In this document: piece after piece, positions 12,513-14,823 of the stretch
Layout: each line of letters opens with the position of its first letter
How positions within the stretch are numbered: position 1 is the first letter of the stretch
NCBI GenBank assembly: GCA_003577005.1
Contig: QEUW01000192.1
Location: 1 to 14,823 of the forward strand
DNA from: Chloroflexota bacterium
Lineage (GTDB): Bacteria > Chloroflexota > Anaerolineae > Caldilineales > Caldilineaceae
Direction: 5' to 3'
Length of the DNA: 14,823 nucleotides
Notes under the pieces: model-generated
The model's input: only the letters and a program-made list of their open reading frames with translations
What the model was told of the DNA's origin: nothing
Database searches by the model: none
Program-made: the position numbers and the translations under genes

Positions 12513-13342
12513 TGCTATCCCTATTCCCTGGCATCGACCTGTTGGGCAGGGGGTTCGAGGAGGAAGGCTTTTGTGTGGTGCGATCTCCCGACCCTATCTT
12601 CGGCGGCGACATCCGCAACTTCACCCCGCCAGCCCTGCGCTTCGACGGGGTGATCGGCGGCAGCCCATGCCAGGACTTCAGCCGGGCAAGGAGAGACCCG
12701 CCCACGGGTTACGGCCTGGAAATGTTGGGCGAGTTTACTCGCGTCATCACCCAGGCCCGCCCCACCTGGTGGCTCCTAGAAAACGTTGAGCGAGCGCCAA
12801 CGATCCACATCGAGGGATACCACACCCAACGCCTTGACCTAAACGCCCTGGAATGTGGATTGCCCCAGCGTCGCCTACGACACTTCCAGTTTGGCAGCCC
12901 CACGGATCGACCTATCACGATCTCACCCAAACGTGACTCGCCGGCAAATCACAAATCTGAGCCGACCTGTACCGCCACCGAGGGCAAGCGAGCCAACCGC
13001 CGCGCATGGGCAAAATTCTGCCAGTTGCAGGGGCTGCCGCCCGACTTCGACTTGCCCGGCTGGACGATGGAGGCAAAATACCGAGCCGTAGGCAACGGCG
13101 TGCCCATCCCTATGGCGCGCACTATCGCCAGAGCTATCGCCCTGGCGATCTATGCCCCAAGGCTACAACCCAAACGCCTTTGCATTTGCGGTCGCGGTCG
13201 CCCGCTCACAGGTAGGGCTGACCAGACCAGCGCCACACCCGCTTGCAGGAAGCGCATGGAGATGCGCCGCAAAGCCGCCGCAGGTCATCGAGGAATCACA
13301 CATGCACAAGAGGAAGACGGCAGCCAGCCCGACACTTTTTGA
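12506..13342 (+). CDS. C5-cytosine DNA methyltransferase with Cys-containing tail
   Basis: A 278-aa cytosine-5 methyltransferase. Motif I is LSLFPGIDLLGRGF (F7, G9), motif IV is GGSPCQDFS with catalytic C55, motif VI is ENV (92-94), motif VIII is QRRLR (121-125), and motif X is GNGVPIPMA (196-204). The span between motifs VIII and X is short (about 70 residues), so the target-recognition domain is small. After motif X a basic tail holds LCICGRGRP and CRKRMEMRRK (C226, C228, C247), similar to a Zn-ribbon-like CxC...CRxR ending. AGGAGG (12493-12498) lies 7 bases before ATG 12506, the best ribosome site in the run, and overlaps the D12 gene by 7 bases. No cognate restriction enzyme is seen beside it. 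Confidence 0.93.
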   Translation: MLVLSLFPGIDLLGRGFEEEGFCVVRSPDPIFGGDIRNFTPPALRFDGVIGGSPCQDFSRARRDPPTGYGLEMLGEFTRVITQARPTWWLLENVERAPTIHIEGYHTQRLDLNALECGLPQRRLRHFQFGSPTDRPITISPKRDSPANHKSEPTCTATEGKRANRRAWAKFCQLQGLPPDFDLPGWTMEAKYRAVGNGVPIPMARTIARAIALAIYAPRLQPKRLCICGRGRPLTGRADQTSATPACRKRMEMRRKAAAGHRGITHAQEEDGSQPDTF

Positions 13343-13811
13343 CGAGGAGCGAGACACCGTAAACACCACCACGACCAACGATGCTCCAGCCACATCAGCC
13401 CCAACGGTGCAGCCCATCGAGGCAGGCCCCCAGCTCAGTCACACGCCAACAGGCCCGGCCAGACACATCGCCACCATCAAGCACCAACAAGCTGCCGTGT
13501 ACCTGCGCGACCTCACCGAATACGCCAACGGCGACCAAGCTCGCTTCAGCCGGATGGCAGGTAAGGCCAGCCCGGAGCTATGGATCAGCAACCTACATTC
13601 CATCTGCTCCAATGAGCACGTATTGACCTTCTACCCCGACCTGCCCAGCGAAGTCGGCGCAGCCCTCGCCACGCTTCGCCTTGACGACCTGCTAGAACGC
13701 TTCAAAGGTCATGCCATACCACCACGCCCGCCGAGCCACGCCAGCGCCCCGCCTGCGCAATTACGGCGCAAGTTAGCACGAGTAGACGGCCAAAGTTTGC
13801 GAAGGATTTGA
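13302..13811 (+). CDS. Unrecognised protein ending the methyltransferase operon
   Basis: A 169-aa protein with no recognised family. Residues 1-60 are Thr/Pro/Ala-rich and probably disordered. About 60-135 is a compact, likely helical domain (AAVYLRDLTEYANGDQARFS, LWISNLHSICSNEHVLTFYP). The C-terminus is Pro-rich, then basic (LRRKLARVDGQSLRRI). It begins at ATG 13302, 41 bases inside the cytosine methyltransferase, with GAGGAA about 7 bases upstream. The in-frame 13152 start is less likely. It shows no PD-(D/E)XK or HNH motif, so it is not an obvious restriction partner. Plus-strand C-rich composition ends with this gene. Confidence 0.65.
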   Translation: MHKRKTAASPTLFDEERDTVNTTTTNDAPATSAPTVQPIEAGPQLSHTPTGPARHIATIKHQQAAVYLRDLTEYANGDQARFSRMAGKASPELWISNLHSICSNEHVLTFYPDLPSEVGAALATLRLDDLLERFKGHAIPPRPPSHASAPPAQLRRKLARVDGQSLRRI

Positions 13812-13881
13812 CCAGCCATTGCGATTAAATATATGCCAGTGATCTTGAAAGTGGCAAACTGATTGTTAAAGGGGGTATTGC

Positions 13882-14823
13882 ATGGTTAAAGCGGCGAATA
13901 ACCCAGAGACCGAAGATAAACCTGAGGTCTCTGGAAGTTTGGTCGAAATGCTATCAGATATGCTGGACGCTGATTTGTACATTTATAGCGGACAGTTGGG
14001 GTTCGAAGGCGTTAACCTTTTTATAGACGCTGTTGAATTTCAACCGCGGCGAACCAATGCAGCCTTATTTCTTACAACTTGGGGCGGCATCGCTGAGGCC
14101 GCGTACATGATAGCTCGACACATTAAGCGCCGTTATCAGAAATTTATCCTCTACATCTTTGGGGTATGCAAGAGCGCAGGCACATTGCTTGCACTTGGCG
14201 CCGATGAAATCGTGATGTCATGTCGGGGAGAGCTAGGACCCTTGGATGTACAAATTATGAAAGATGACGAGATGGGCATGCGCAGTTCGGGACTTGTCAT
14301 CTCACAGGCTCTCGATTCGATTAGCGAGGCAGCTTTTGGCATTTTCGAACAGTCATTTCTTCAGCTGAAAACTAGAAGTGGTGGAATAATTACTACTCGA
14401 ACCGCCAGCAGTATTGCGAGTTCAATCGCGGTGGGATTACTGTCGCCCATCACTGATCAGATCGATCCATTACGGCTTGGTGAAAACGAGCGCGCGATGA
14501 AGGTAGCAGTAGAATACGGGAGACGACTGAATCCAGATCTAAGAAAAGTCAACCGTTTGACAGTGGAGTATCCGTCTCATATCTTTGTTATTGATTTTGA
14601 GGAAGCAGAAGAAATTTTTGGAAATGTTCGGGAACCTACAGATTTAGAGATTGTATTTGAACATGATATGATGGAGACCCTCGAAGAAAAGACTGGGCAT
14701 AGTTGCATTCGAATGCCCCATCCAGAACTGCCTATCGTTCTTCGTCTTCGTGTCGCTGAGGAGGAAATTGCTCATGTTGAAACGAATAGTGATTTCTCTG
14801 CCGGCACAACCAATTCCACAACA
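13882..14823 (+). CDS. Serine dehydrogenase proteinase-like ClpP/crotonase-fold protein (partial)
   Basis: At least 314 residues, open at the window end. It resembles the SDH proteinase family (PF01972 type, related to SppA and ClpP). The oxyanion-type TTWGGIAEAA (65-74) is followed by IFGVCKSAGTLLALGADEIV, with putative nucleophile S98 in KSAG, then ELGPLDVQI (D122). No signal peptide or membrane helix is seen, so it is likely cytoplasmic. An A/G-rich site (AAAGGGGG, 13868-13875) lies 6 bases before ATG 13882. GC content and codon use differ sharply from everything to the left (many A/T-ending codons, no C bias), suggesting a later-acquired cargo gene or the edge of another module. The 70-base gap before it could hold its own promoter. 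Enzymatic activity is not certain. Confidence 0.85.
   Translation, partial: MVKAANNPETEDKPEVSGSLVEMLSDMLDADLYIYSGQLGFEGVNLFIDAVEFQPRRTNAALFLTTWGGIAEAAYMIARHIKRRYQKFILYIFGVCKSAGTLLALGADEIVMSCRGELGPLDVQIMKDDEMGMRSSGLVISQALDSISEAAFGIFEQSFLQLKTRSGGIITTRTASSIASSIAVGLLSPITDQIDPLRLGENERAMKVAVEYGRRLNPDLRKVNRLTVEYPSHIFVIDFEEAEEIFGNVREPTDLEIVFEHDMMETLEEKTGHSCIRMPHPELPIVLRLRVAEEEIAHVETNSDFSAGTTNSTT

Noticed and set aside
12436..12935. Minus-strand frames opposite the cytosine methyltransferase
   Set aside because: They are shadows of a gene with all catalytic motifs in the plus frame.
13812..13881. Defined sigma-70 promoter before the proteinase-like gene
   Set aside because: TTGAAA is present, but no well-spaced -10 match follows; the evidence is too weak to list as a feature.

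Overview
This window holds one end of an integrated mobile element from a GC-rich bacterium. At the far left is a 3' tRNA fragment (T arm and acceptor strand, minus strand), which looks like an attachment site. It lies about 25 bases past the stop of a complete tyrosine integrase that reads toward it. From about 1.33 kb to 13.8 kb nearly everything reads rightward, in genes that overlap by a few bases or nearly touch. No capsid, portal, terminase, tail or conjugation gene is recognisable, so the element could be a plasmid-like prophage, a satellite or an integrative plasmid. The host cannot be fixed from sequence alone. A Chloroflexota host is only a guess, based on codon and base composition and on the C-terminal YLPI-type tail of the secreted protease.

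Layout. (1) 70-1132: att site and integrase. (2) 1327-4450: a replication module in the order of phage lambda O and P. A winged-helix initiator-like gene carries five dyad-symmetric iterons on a 21-bp pitch inside its own coding sequence, followed by a purine-rich A+T-rich stretch. A DnaC-type AAA+ helicase loader comes next, then two unrecognised small proteins. (3) 4467-6190: a small excisionase-type DNA-binding protein, three membrane or lipoprotein-like genes, and between them an array of eight 10-bp repeats that could be a centromere or operator. (4) 6187-8821: a ParA-type ATPase, a DnaQ-type exonuclease, a tiny charged protein and a DUF3102 protein. (5) 8822-9021: the largest gap in the rightward series, with a long inverted repeat and a pyrimidine tract. 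(6) 9022-9411: a MazG-like nucleotide pyrophosphohydrolase followed by a strong palindrome. (7) 9469-13811: a tightly packed run of a secreted chymotrypsin-fold protease, a Gp37/Gp68 (DUF5131) protein, three DNA methyltransferases of different families and an unrecognised protein. (8) 13882 to the window end: a serine dehydrogenase proteinase-like (ClpP/crotonase fold) gene of clearly lower GC and different codon use, cut off by the window.

Working model (inference). The integrase and the Xis-like protein handle integration and excision. The iteron-bearing initiator and the loader start replication. ParA, the 10-bp repeats and possibly the DUF3102 protein or another partner maintain the excised form. 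MazG and the exonuclease act on nucleotides or DNA ends. The three methyltransferases, with no recognisable restriction enzyme beside them, would protect the DNA from host restriction. The observations most worth following up are the origin inside the initiator gene, the 10-bp array, and the pairing of a secreted protease with DUF5131 and the methyltransferases.
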